Shown: positions 26,919 through 36,800 of the stretch, in pieces
Layout: every line of letters starts with the position of its first letter
Position numbering within the stretch: position 1 is the stretch's first letter
Program-made: the position numbers and the translations under genes
Assembly: GCA_021779935.1 (NCBI GenBank)
Contig: JAJXZT010000042.1
Location: 53,589-117,588, forward strand
Direction: 5' to 3'
DNA length: 64,000 bases
Origin: Acidobacteriota bacterium
GTDB taxonomy: Bacteria > Acidobacteriota > Terriglobia > Terriglobales > Acidobacteriaceae
The notes under the pieces: model-generated
Seen by the model: the letters and a program-made list of their open reading frames with translations, nothing else
What the model was told of the DNA's origin: nothing
Database searches by the model: none

Positions 26919-28232
26919 TCAGTTCGAGCCTTCCTTGGTGTCAAAGGTGTAGACGAGTCCGGCCGAGAGCGTGCTCTGCGAATCGGTAAGCCCGTTGCCG
27001 CGAACGAAAACGGGCTGCGTGGATTGATCGCGACGGAACTCAAGACGGGCGATGATGCGCGAGGCGATGGTGCGCTCGAGCGTGCCGGTGATGCCATTGA
27101 TGTGCTGCGCGGCGCCAGTGGTGAAGCCGTACTTGTCGTTGTAATACTCATAGCGAGTGGCAACGGCGTAATGACTGTTCACGGCGTACTTGACGTAACC
27201 GGCGATGCCGGACCACCACACAGGGTTCGCAATGCCGGTCATGCGATCGCCACGGCCGTAGTCGTAATTGGCCATCAGCGAGAGCTTGGAGGCCGGCGTG
27301 AAGGTGACGACGGTGTCGTAAAGCTGTCGTGGAGTGGCGTTCGAACCGGCGGTCTCCGGTCCCCAGAAGAATGTCTGCGCGACGGCGACGGTCTTGGTGG
27401 GATTCCAACCGAAAGTGGCGCCATAAGTCTTGCCACTGTTGTTGTCGACTACATCGTTCCATCCGTTGACGACAAAACAGGTGAGCGAATATTTGCCGTT
27501 GAAGGTGTACTTGGCGCGGAGGCCGAAGTGGTAGTACGGAATGGCATAGGAGAACAGGATGCCGCGTGAGTAGTTCCAGTCGTCCTTGGTCTCGATGACT
27601 TCCGCGCCGGCGGGCGTGACGAACTTTCCGAAGTCAACCTGCAAACCCCTGCCGACGGGAGCGAGATAAGAGAAGTAGGCTTCCTTCAGATACTGATCGA
27701 AACCGAGACCGCCGGGGTCGGAGGCATTGACGGCGTTCATCGCCTGGCCGTAGCCGAGCGCCACGTGATAACCGGTGCGGCTGGCGGCATCGGAAGCCTT
27801 GTCAATGACGAGCTCAACCATGTTGAGATCGAACTGATTGGCGCCGCCATCAAACGAGCGCAGACCGCTGGTGAGATTCGCCGGATGATTGAAGTTCACA
27901 CCGTAATACATGTCGACGAATCCGCTGAGCGTGGTGGGGCCAAGCAGACTCGACAACGTGGTGTGCGCGGGTGCAACAGCAGATGCGGGAGTGACCAGGT
28001 TGCTGGCCGAAGTTGGCGCGGGAGCCGCAGCCGGAGCAGTGGCACTTCCCTGCTTGAGCGCTGCAAGTTCGGTACGAAGTTCGTCTATCTCCCCCTGCAA
28101 TTGCTGGACCTGAGTGGAACTTGCCGGAGTTGGCTGAGCATCAGAGGTCTGTGCGGCGACACCAGCGGCCGACAGCGAGATGACAAGCCCGAGGAAACAA
28201 GAAGCCGGGATTTTCATGAACGCTTTTTCCAT
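26919..28232 (-). CDS. OmpL-like beta-barrel porin (porin-2 type)
   Basis: 437 residues. A signal peptide (FLGLVISLSAAGVAAQ) is followed by a short coiled coil (VQQLQGEIDELRTELAALKQG), an Ala/Pro linker and a barrel beginning LSGFVDMYYGVNFNHP, the pattern of the putative beta-barrel porin-2/OmpL-like family. Many Gly/aromatic beta strands run to the end (AGLVYTFDTK). The ATG at 28232 has CAGGAG upstream. First gene of the nitrogen cluster, so it may admit ammonium or nitrogen compounds to the periplasm; such porins often accompany amt genes. Confidence 0.85.
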   Translation of the reverse strand: MEKAFMKIPASCFLGLVISLSAAGVAAQTSDAQPTPASSTQVQQLQGEIDELRTELAALKQGSATAPAAAPAPTSASNLVTPASAVAPAHTTLSSLLGPTTLSGFVDMYYGVNFNHPANLTSGLRSFDGGANQFDLNMVELVIDKASDAASRTGYHVALGYGQAMNAVNASDPGGLGFDQYLKEAYFSYLAPVGRGLQVDFGKFVTPAGAEVIETKDDWNYSRGILFSYAIPYYHFGLRAKYTFNGKYSLTCFVVNGWNDVVDNNSGKTYGATFGWNPTKTVAVAQTFFWGPETAGSNATPRQLYDTVVTFTPASKLSLMANYDYGRGDRMTGIANPVWWSGIAGYVKYAVNSHYAVATRYEYYNDKYGFTTGAAQHINGITGTLERTIASRIIARLEFRRDQSTQPVFVRGNGLTDSQSTLSAGLVYTFDTKEGSN

Positions 28233-28703
28233 AATCTCCTGCTCTTTTCTCGATTGCACAACGAGGCCTTGTTTCCAGAGAAACAACTGCCAGCTGGTGT
28301 GTGGAGACTGTAGCGAGGCGAACGAACAACGTCTAATTGATACTTCTTATAAGGGCGATAAGAAGCGGCATTCCGCAGAAAAACGAATGCGGCGAATCAG
28401 TAAGGTGGATGGATGGGACGAAGAACAGATGGCTGCGGGACGAGATTTAACGGATTTCTATATTTATATATATCGATTATATAAATTTAATATCAATGAA
28501 TTGAAACCAGCATGATACGGGGCTTTGACAACAAACGAGGTCAAGCACCGGCCGGAGATGGAAGCGGCCTGGCACGCAGATTACGTTCGTACGGTCCAGG
28601 ACTGAATCGAGGGCAACCGGGCAGCTCGACTGGAGAAAGAACTGCCCGGAAAATAATTCATCAAATGGAAAAAGCGGCGCCTGCGGAAACAGCCCGGGGC
28701 TAA
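28233..28703. other. Intergenic region with a 50-bp A/T tract
   Basis: No gene is supported. The stretch 28454-28505 is almost pure A and T (TATATTTATATATATCG...), which stands out in this GC-rich sequence and may be a promoter UP-like element or a curved region for the porin operon. I did not find a convincing sigma-54 site (GG/GC pair). Confidence 0.5.
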
Positions 28704-31220
28704 TTAATGCACGCGCCGCACTGTACCAGCGAGATGAATTTGCTCCGACGAACTCCCGACGGAAATGGTGAAATTGCCGGGATCGGCGGTCCAGCGATGC
28801 GTGTGCACGTCATAGTAGGAGAAGGCGCGACGGTTGAGCACAACAGATACACGCCTTGTTTCACCGGGCTTGAGCGAGACTTTTGCAAAACCCTTCAGTT
28901 CCTTCATCGGGCGCGGAACGCTGGAGTTCGGCTCGCCGACGTAGACTTCCGCGACCTCGGCACCCTCGCGCTTGCCGGTGTTCGTGATATCGAACGATGC
29001 AGTGACTTCCTGATCGCCGGAGACGGCGGAAGGTGTCAGGACTAGATTCTTATATGCGAATGTGGTGTAGGAGAGTCCATAGCCGAAGGGAAACAATGGC
29101 TTCACCGTGGACCGGTCAAAGTGTCGATAGCCGAGGAAGATTCCCTCCTTGTAAACAACCTTCTTCTCATTGCCGACCGGATAGTAGCTGTCGTACACGG
29201 GATTGTCTTTCCAGTGGCGCTCAAAACTCACGGGCAACTTTCCGGAGGGACTGTATTCACCGAAGAGCAATTGCGCCAGAGCCTTGCCACCTTCTTCGCC
29301 GGGATACCAGGCCTGCATGAGCGCGGGAACATGATCGAGCCAGGAGTTCATGTCAACGTCTCCGCCGGAGGTAATGACGACAACCGTGTTCTTGTTCGCG
29401 GCCGCAATCGCCTTGATTAACGCATCCTGTCCGGGAGGAAGGTCGAAAGTCCGGTCGGCGCCCTCGGTTTCGCTGTCGTGGTCATAACCAACGGCGAGAA
29501 TAACGGCATCCGCATGAGAGGCAATCGCAACGGCCGAGGGGCGCACAAGCGCTTCCGGCCGAACGATGCCGAGCCGGACAATTGGCGAACCCCAACTCCA
29601 ATTCACGAAATACTCAAAGCGTATCTGATGCGGACCGGCGGTGAGCGGAATTTGCTCCTGGCTGACGGCCGCATTCGCACGAGTCCAACTATCAATCACG
29701 AGCTTGCCATCAACATAGAGGCGATAGCCGCCGTTTTCGCCGGGGCCCTGTACGAAGGCGAGATGGTTGCCTGGAGTCCTGGGAACGAAGTATCCCGACC
29801 AGCGTATCGAAATACCGTTGTCATTGACTCCGCCGCCGAGGCTGTGGCCTACGTTAATGTGCTCATCGGTGCGCGTGCTGACGGGGTTTCCGCTGAGATC
29901 GGGATTGTTGAAGTACTCGGCCTTCAGCCCGGGCTGTCCATTTTCGGCAGCAGTACGGAAATTTGTCTCGTCAGCCATTTCCGAGTAATCAGGCAGACCG
30001 CGATCGTAATAGGTCTTGCTGTCGCCAAGATATTCACTAACACCCTGCAAAAAGCTGACCGCAACATACGGCTTCGCGGCCGCACTGCCTCCGCCCGCGG
30101 GAATGGCGGGATATGCATCGGGACCGATGACGGCGACGGATTTGATTTTGTTTTTGTCGAGCGGAAGCAGGTTCCCCTGGTTCTTCAGCAGAACCATGCC
30201 GGAGCGAGCCGCATCAAGAGCGACCTGGCGCGACTGTTGATCGAACAACGGGATCGAAAGGTCTGTCTGCGGACGATCAAGCCAGCCGAAGTGAACCGCC
30301 ATGCGGAGGATGCGCAGGACCTTGTCATTGATGGTGGCCACGCTTACCTGACCCGACTTGATTGCTGGCAGCAATGTAGCGCGGTTCATGTGATCGCCAG
30401 CCGGCATCTCCAGATCGAGGCCGCCGTTGGCGGCGGCGATGCCGTCATAGGTGGAGTCCCAATCGGACATGACGATGCCCTTGAAGCCCCACTCTTTCTT
30501 TACGAGATCAGTGTTCAGTTCCCCGTTCTGCGTCATGTGAAGGCCGTTGGTGAGGTTGTAGGAATCCATGATGGCGCAGACATGTGCCTGCTTGACGGAT
30601 GCTTCAAAGCCGGGCAGGTAAATCTCCCGCAAGGTGCGTTCGTCGACGACGGAGTCGATGTTGTGGCGGTTGTACTCCTGATTGTTGGCAACGAAGTGCT
30701 TGACGGTGGCGCAAACGCCCTGGCTCTGGACGCCCTCGATGTAAGCAACGGCAATGCGCGAGACCAGGTAGGGGTCTTCCCCGAAGAACTCAAAGTCTCT
30801 TCCATCCATGGGAGCGCGGTAAATATTGATGCCGGGTCCGAGGAGAAAGTGCACGCCGCGGGCACGCGCGTCGCGGCCGATCACGGTTGCGTACCGGCGG
30901 ACGAGCGGCGTATCCCAGGTTGCGGCGAGGCCGATGCCGCCAAACGTGGTGGCGGGACCGAAATTGCGGATGCCGAAAGGACCATCAGACATCCTAAGAC
31001 GTGGAAGGCCGATTTGTTTTTCAGCCCGGATATAGAAACCATCGACGCCGCCAAGCAGATCGATTTTCTCGTCGAGCGACAACTTCTTCAGTAACGCCTG
31101 CGCCCGTGCTTCTTCCGCCGGCGAAACCGCCGGGAGCGGCTGCTGGCAAACGGCCACGATGGAGGACAACGCCAATATAAGGACAAGAAAAGTGATTACC
31201 GATTTCAAGCTGCGTCGCAT
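28704..31220 (-). CDS. Beta-glucosidase, GH3 family with PA14 domain
   Basis: 838 residues with a signal peptide (FLVLILALSSIVAVCQ). The N-terminal GH3 barrel carries KHFVANNQEYNR and the catalytic nucleophile Asp253 in GIVMSDWDSTYDG. The alpha/beta sandwich domain is interrupted at about residues 405-550 by a PA14 domain (AEYFNNPDLSG, HLAFVQGPGENGGYRLYVDG, RFEYFVNWSWGSP), and a fibronectin-III-like domain ends the protein (DITNTGKREGAEVAEVYVG). It hydrolyses beta-linked gluco-oligosaccharides in the periplasm or outside. Transcribed with or just downstream of the receptor relic. Confidence 0.95.
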   Translation of the reverse strand: MRRSLKSVITFLVLILALSSIVAVCQQPLPAVSPAEEARAQALLKKLSLDEKIDLLGGVDGFYIRAEKQIGLPRLRMSDGPFGIRNFGPATTFGGIGLAATWDTPLVRRYATVIGRDARARGVHFLLGPGINIYRAPMDGRDFEFFGEDPYLVSRIAVAYIEGVQSQGVCATVKHFVANNQEYNRHNIDSVVDERTLREIYLPGFEASVKQAHVCAIMDSYNLTNGLHMTQNGELNTDLVKKEWGFKGIVMSDWDSTYDGIAAANGGLDLEMPAGDHMNRATLLPAIKSGQVSVATINDKVLRILRMAVHFGWLDRPQTDLSIPLFDQQSRQVALDAARSGMVLLKNQGNLLPLDKNKIKSVAVIGPDAYPAIPAGGGSAAAKPYVAVSFLQGVSEYLGDSKTYYDRGLPDYSEMADETNFRTAAENGQPGLKAEYFNNPDLSGNPVSTRTDEHINVGHSLGGGVNDNGISIRWSGYFVPRTPGNHLAFVQGPGENGGYRLYVDGKLVIDSWTRANAAVSQEQIPLTAGPHQIRFEYFVNWSWGSPIVRLGIVRPEALVRPSAVAIASHADAVILAVGYDHDSETEGADRTFDLPPGQDALIKAIAAANKNTVVVITSGGDVDMNSWLDHVPALMQAWYPGEEGGKALAQLLFGEYSPSGKLPVSFERHWKDNPVYDSYYPVGNEKKVVYKEGIFLGYRHFDRSTVKPLFPFGYGLSYTTFAYKNLVLTPSAVSGDQEVTASFDITNTGKREGAEVAEVYVGEPNSSVPRPMKELKGFAKVSLKPGETRRVSVVLNRRAFSYYDVHTHRWTADPGNFTISVGSSSEQIHLAGTVRRVH

Positions 31221-31289
31221 AGTGAATCCTACGTTGATGGAGATGGGGAAAGCATGGCCTGCGGAACCGACCGGAAGCCATAACGTGAT

Positions 31290-31416
31290 TTAGAAGTAGA
31301 ACTTCGCACCCAACTGGATGATGCGAGGTCCTCCGACACCCGCGTACTGCGTGTAATTGCTGCTCCTGGTGAGAGGTATTTGCGGCGAATTGGAATCCGC
31401 CGTTTTATCGAATTTA
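31290..31416 (-). pseudogene. C-terminal relic of an Oar-like TonB-dependent receptor
   Basis: Reading the minus strand from about 31416 to the stop at 31290-31292 gives a short frame ending YAGVGGPRIIQLGAKFYF, the usual last strand of acidobacterial Oar-like receptors (the intact copy at 33827-37324 ends GPRQGQLGARFVW). An in-frame stop lies just upstream and there is no room for the remaining 1100 residues before the LacI gene. Deletion of a receptor gene that once stood before the GH3 gene is the simplest explanation. Confidence 0.65.
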
Positions 31417-31497
31417 TATTATTCGATGTTTCCATATCCCATACCAAGATAGTTCGTGGGATAGGCGTATTGTCCGCTGAGTCACAACGCATGACGG

Positions 31498-32607
31498 CTA
31501 AAACGTCTTCACTTTATCGCGAACGCGAGAAGTATCTCTTGCGGGACAGGTGGATTCGCGAATGACCAATTCCGGCGCAACTGTGATGTGATCACACGGC
31601 AAATCAGGATTGGTGATGCGTTCCAGAAGAGTCGTCGCCGCAAGCACACCCATCTGGTGCAGGGGTTGTCGCACGGTGGTGAGGCGCGGATAGGTGAAGG
31701 CCGCCGCAGTAATGTCGTCAAACCCGACAACGGAGATTCGCTCGGGGACGGCGATTCCAGCGTCACGGAAAGCGCCGATAGCACCAATGGCAGAGGTGTC
31801 GTTGAAGGCAATTAGTGCGGTAAATGGCTGCCGTCTCGCCAGCAACTGAAGGGCGTAGAAAGTGCCTTCTTCGGGAGTGGACGGCTCCAGCGGTCCGGTA
31901 CGCCCGCTAAGTTGCACCGTGAGTTCGGGACTGACTTCGACGCCGAGATCGTTCGCGGCACGGCAGACTGCATTCCAGCGCGGTTCGGTATCGGAGCTCC
32001 ATGGGTGGCCTTTGAAGAACGCGATTTTTCTGTGCCCAAGACTGACCAGATGCTCCAGCGCCAGGCGGCCCGCTTTATCGTTATCCACGACGACGTTGGT
32101 GACTCCCGCCGTCTGACTGTGTCCGGCGATGGCGACAATGGGCACGGAAACGTCGTCCGGAACAGATGTATTGATGAGTATGAATCCCTCGACGCCACGG
32201 TGCATGAGCAGGCGCGGATACTCGTCGATCAGATCAGCGCGTCCGCGGTGGCTGACGACAAAATAAAGATAGCCTTCCTGCAATAGCTGATCTTCAATCC
32301 CGCCGAGGACCGTCGCGGCGTAACCTTCGCTCAATTCCGGCACGAGTACGGCAACGGTAAAGCTGCGCTTCTGGCGCAGCGAGCGCGCGAAAAAATTGGG
32401 CTTATATTTCAGTTCGCGTGCTGCCTTGAGGATGCGGTCCTTGGTCTCCTGGGGAATAGAGCGGGATGCCGGCGAGTGGTTGATGACGGCGGACACGGTG
32501 GCCGGCGAGAGCCCGACGAACTCCGCCATCTGCTTGAGGCTTACGGGTTTGCCTGTGTCGACGGGACTACGTCGAGGGTTTGTGCGAGGTGGCATGGATG
32601 ATGACAT
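31498..32607 (-). CDS. LacI-family transcriptional regulator
   Basis: 369 residues. The N-terminal helix-turn-helix VSLKQMAEFVGLSPATVSAVINHS (about 22-45) and hinge AARELKYKPNFFARSLRQ are followed by a periplasmic-binding-protein-like sensor domain (FTVAVLVPELSEGYAATVLGGIEDQL to FTYPRLTTVRQPLHQMG). Divergent from the GH16/TonB/GH3 run and upstream of the other GH3 gene, so it probably represses the beta-glucan locus until a sugar binds. Confidence 0.93.
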   Translation of the reverse strand: MSSSMPPRTNPRRSPVDTGKPVSLKQMAEFVGLSPATVSAVINHSPASRSIPQETKDRILKAARELKYKPNFFARSLRQKRSFTVAVLVPELSEGYAATVLGGIEDQLLQEGYLYFVVSHRGRADLIDEYPRLLMHRGVEGFILINTSVPDDVSVPIVAIAGHSQTAGVTNVVVDNDKAGRLALEHLVSLGHRKIAFFKGHPWSSDTEPRWNAVCRAANDLGVEVSPELTVQLSGRTGPLEPSTPEEGTFYALQLLARRQPFTALIAFNDTSAIGAIGAFRDAGIAVPERISVVGFDDITAAAFTYPRLTTVRQPLHQMGVLAATTLLERITNPDLPCDHITVAPELVIRESTCPARDTSRVRDKVKTF

Positions 32608-32712
32608 AGTCTAGCACCACTCGGTTGCTATTCCAGTGACAGGCCGGGGACGCAATTTGTCGAAAAATTCTATTGACAAATGACCCGAACTGGAACAAAT
32701 TTACCCGTCCAG

Positions 32713-32793
32713 CAATATCGATTTAGTAGCTTAACAATATCGATCTTGCAGATAAGCAAATTCTAGGCTTAATAACCCCGGCTGTAAAGCCGG
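32713..32793. promoter_or_regulatory. Candidate operator repeats and hairpin between lacI-type gene and GH16
   Basis: CAATATCGAT occurs twice in direct orientation (32713-32722 and 32735-32744), 22 bases apart, about two helical turns, so a protein would see both on one face. It is followed by a hairpin CCGGCT-GTAA-AGCCGG (32778-32793). The repeats contain the ATCGAT core with a central CG step, as LacI-family sites do, but are not a full classical palindrome. Confidence 0.4.
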
Positions 32794-32824
32794 CACACAC
32801 GCCAGAACTGGTTGGTTGACGCTT

Positions 32825-33709
32825 ATGGAGAGATTGCAGATCACGCCCCGATTCAAGCACTCTTCCACGATGGCAACAGCATGCGCGGCTGCCATCATCT
32901 TCATCGGGTTTTTCGCCGATGTTGCCTGCGGACAAACCAAACCGGCAGAGGACACAGGCGCCGCAAGCACAACACAAAAATGGGTTTTGACCTGGAGCGA
33001 CGAGTTCAACGGGACCGGAGCGCCGGACCCATCGAAGTGGGTTGTGGCCACCGGCGGTAAGTGGGCGAATAACGAACTCCAGGCATACACGGCGAGACCG
33101 GAGAACATCCGGCAGGAAAACGGCGCGCTGGTCATCACGGCGGAAAAAGGAACCTACACCGGGGCCGACGGAATCACCCGTGATTACACCTCGGGCCGGA
33201 TGAGCACGGCAACGCTCTTCACGCAGAAGTACGGGAAGTTCGAAGCTCGCATCAAGATTCCCCGCAGCCAGGGGATGTGGCCGGCGTTCTGGTTACTCGG
33301 TGATGACCACAACTCGCTTGGCTGGCCCGATTGCGGCGAAATCGACATCATGGAAAACGTCGGCAAGGAACCGGGCACGGTGCACGGCAGCCTGCACGGC
33401 CCCGGGTACTCCGGCAACAATCCGCTCACGGCTTCGTACACGCTTCCGAATGGGCAAGCCTTTGCGGACGACTTTCATGTATTCACAGTCGAATGGGAAC
33501 CGAATGCCATTCGATTTTATGTTGACGGGAATCTCTATGAGACGAAGACTCCCGCAGACCTTCCCAGCGGTACTCGCTGGGTTTTTGATCACCCGTTTTA
33601 CCTGATACTCAACTTGGCCGTCGGTGGTAGCTGGCCGGGGAATCCCGATGCCACTACTGTCTTTCCGCAAACAATGCTGGTTGATTACGTTCGCGTGTAT
33701 AGCCGCTGA
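32825..33709 (+). CDS. GH16 beta-glucanase (laminarinase-like)
   Basis: 294 residues. A signal peptide around residues 16-36 (ACAAAIIFIGFFADVACG) follows an N-terminal extension, so an ATG at 32870 is also a possible start. The catalytic motif is GEIDIMENVG (Glu172 nucleophile, Asp174, Glu177 acid/base), with WSDEFNGTG at the N terminus and the final strand MLVDYVRVYSR, all typical of GH16 endo-1,3(4)-beta-glucanases. It cuts beta-glucan chains outside the cell, and the products can be imported by the next gene and hydrolysed by the GH3 enzymes. Confidence 0.93.
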   Translation: MERLQITPRFKHSSTMATACAAAIIFIGFFADVACGQTKPAEDTGAASTTQKWVLTWSDEFNGTGAPDPSKWVVATGGKWANNELQAYTARPENIRQENGALVITAEKGTYTGADGITRDYTSGRMSTATLFTQKYGKFEARIKIPRSQGMWPAFWLLGDDHNSLGWPDCGEIDIMENVGKEPGTVHGSLHGPGYSGNNPLTASYTLPNGQAFADDFHVFTVEWEPNAIRFYVDGNLYETKTPADLPSGTRWVFDHPFYLILNLAVGGSWPGNPDATTVFPQTMLVDYVRVYSR

Positions 33710-33826
33710 TTCGTGGATAAAGGCTTTACATCGAGGTGGGCGTGGCGCCGGATTGGACAACTGCAAATGCGCATATGGGTGATGTGACCCATTCGCATCT
33801 TTCGGGGATTTGGGAGGAGCTTCTGT

Positions 33827-36800
33827 ATGAAAACGAAATGGACGTTAATTCTGCTCAGTCTGATGCTGACCTTAGCGAGCGGGTCGCTATGGGCGCAATC
33901 TGACCGGGCCACTATCACGGGGAGAGTAACGGACTCCACGGGCGCAGTGATTCCAAATGTGCACGTGACCGCTACCCAATCCGCAACCAATGCGCAGACA
34001 AGCGTGACCACGAATAATCATGGTCTCTATACGGTTCTGAATCTGCCGATCGGCGAATACACGCTGACGTTTACGAGCGATGGTTTCCAGAAGTTCGAGC
34101 GGAAGGGCCTGGTTCTGAGCGTCAGCCAGGTCGCGGAGGTCGATGCGGTTCTCCAGGTTGGCGCGGCGTCACAGGTGGTCACGGTTACGGAAAACGCATC
34201 CGTACTGCAGACGCAAAGTGCGTCAATCAGCACAAACCTCTCCAACAACATCGTGAACGATCTGCCGCTGAACGTCTACGGCGGCCGCAACCTGTCGAGC
34301 TTCATGTTTGCCTATGTGCCGTCGGTGGAAGGCAACGATTACGACTCGCATATCGCAGGCAGTTTGAGCAAGACCAAGGAAGTGATGATCGATGGTACGT
34401 CGGCGGTTTCGCAGATCGGCGGCTATCTGAGTGAGTCCGCACCGCCGATGGAATCGGTGCAGGAATTCCAGGTGTCGACAACAGGAATGCGCGCCGATGA
34501 AGGCCGCAGCGGCGGTGGCGTGTTCCGCTACGAATTGCGGTCAGGCACCAACCAGTGGCATGGAACGGCGTTTGGTTTCCTGCACAACGAGATTCTTGAC
34601 GCCAACTCATGGAATAACAAATATCACCAGATCGTGGATGTGAAGAGCGCACTGGCGGCCGGTGACACAACGCGCGCGGCATTCCTCAAGAACCTCTACA
34701 GGCGTCCGAAGGACCGGCTGTTCGATTACGGCGGAAGTTTTGGCGGACCGATCGTCAAGGACAAGACGTTCTTCTACGCCGCGGTTGAACGCTACACATT
34801 CGACAACTTTGCCGTGGGATCGATGTCGCAGACCGTGCCAACGACGGCATTCCTGAACGGCGATTTCGGTGCGCTGCTCAACAAGAACGTCGTGATAGGC
34901 ACTGATTCCGGTGGTAACACCGTATACCAGGGCGCCATCATCGATCCGACCACCGGGCTGGCCTTCCCTAACAATGTTATTCCGGCGAACCGCATCAGCG
35001 CGGTGTCGCAGAAGATCGTAGACATCTACAAGAAGTACTATCAGCCGCTGGCGCCGGGGTTCGTGCAGAACAACGCGATGCCGGCGTATTCCGCGCCGTG
35101 GTACCACACGACGTCGTTCAGCATCAAGCTCGATCAGTATTTCTCGCAGAAACACCACGTTTACGGCTCCTACATCTATTCGCAGACGCCTCGCATACTG
35201 GCCGACCAGGGTGGTATCTGGGCTCCCGGCACGACCGATGGCGGTCCGCTGGCGAATGCCTACAATCACCGTGTGAAAGCTCCCTCGTTCCGCGTGAGCG
35301 ATTCCTACACGATCTCCAACAACCTGTTGAACGTCGCCAACTTCACGTTCAATCGCTTCCACAATCCCAGCGTTGCCATCTCGCAAAAGGGCGGCTGGCC
35401 AACGGCACTGGGAATCGGCAACACCGGCGCGGGCAACTTCCCGGTGATTCGCTTCAACGGCATCAACAGCGATCAGCTCCGCACCGCTGCCGACGGCACA
35501 CAGATTGCTGAAAGCCCCCTGGGCAGCCAGTTCAATGACTTCTACACGGCGAACACCTTCATTTTCAATGACAACCTCTCGTGGGTGAAGGGCCGCCACG
35601 TGCTGAAGTTCGGCGCCGAGTTCCGTGCCATGCAGTTCAACAGTCACGGCGATTACGGTGTTTCGACGATCGCCTTTGATCCGGCACAGACGGCCGGCAG
35701 CTTTGGCGGCAACGCAGGCTTCGGCTTCGCCAGCTTCCTGCTGGGCGATGTGAACCAGGCCTCCGTTTCCATGCCCAACAATATCTACGGGCGTCGCAAA
35801 GGTTTGTCGCTCTACGTGACGGACGACTACAAGGTCAATCAGAAGTTGACGTTGTTCCTTGACCTGCGCTGGGACTTCAACGGACGCTATCACGAGAAGT
35901 ACGGTCACTGGTCAAACTTCAACACGACGGCAATCAATCCCGTCACCGGCCAACCTGGAGTGCTGGAGTTCGCCAAGAATGGCAGCGACTCATTTGAGCG
36001 CAATCAGTACTGGCTGAACTTTGCACCCAATATCGGCGGCTCGTACGAGATCAATTCCAAAACCGTCGCGCGTGCATCCTTTAGCGTCTTCTACGTGCCG
36101 CTGAACCTGAACACGTGGGGCGGCGTACCCTACGGATTCAATCCTGGGTACGTTCTCAACAACCAGGTTCTGACGCCGTTCAACTGGGACCATGGATATC
36201 CGGGACAGGCGGTAAACATCGGCAAGGACCCGAACTTCACCAAGTGGGGAATGGTCAGCGTGGATCCCCGCTCGCTGGAGATGGGAAATGTCCAGCAGTG
36301 GATGGTCGGTGTTGAGCGCGAACTCTCAAGCAATATGCGCCTGGATGTGAACTTCATCCAGAACCACGGCTATCACCTGCAGAGCGGCTACCTGGCGGCA
36401 AACCAGGCGCCTTTGTCCGCTTACACGGCAATGAATAACGCCGGCCAGATGTGGAACTGGGTCACGAAGCCCGGCTACAACAACTGGTCCGGATTCGGAT
36501 GGGCCGCCGTGCAGCCATTCCCGACGGTAGCCATGACCTGGGGCCCGCTGTTCTACGTCGGCACCCCGCTCGGAAACTCGGACTATAAAGCGTTGCAGTT
36601 CACGGTGACGAAGCGCGCGGGCAGCGGGCTGTCGATGATGGCCAGCTACACGCTCTCGGCGGCACACGGCGACACCGACACGGCGTTCTCTGAACTCTGG
36701 TGGGCCGGTCCGCTGCAGGACGTGTATGCAAAAGACAAGAATCGCAACACGATCGCATCGTTCGATCAGACGAATGTGGTAAAGGGCTACATCAATTACC

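Noticed and set aside
28233..28340. Sigma-54 promoter for the porin/amt operon
   Set aside because: No GG-N10-GC element with proper spacing found in the upstream region by eye.
29478..31094. Plus-strand 538-residue frame
   Set aside because: Antisense of the GH3/PA14 gene, no domain.
32673..32700. TTGACA-based promoter for GH16
   Set aside because: A good -35 word exists at 32673, but no acceptable -10 at 16-18 bases spacing.
34607..35908. Minus-strand 433-residue frame
   Set aside because: Antisense of the TonB receptor.
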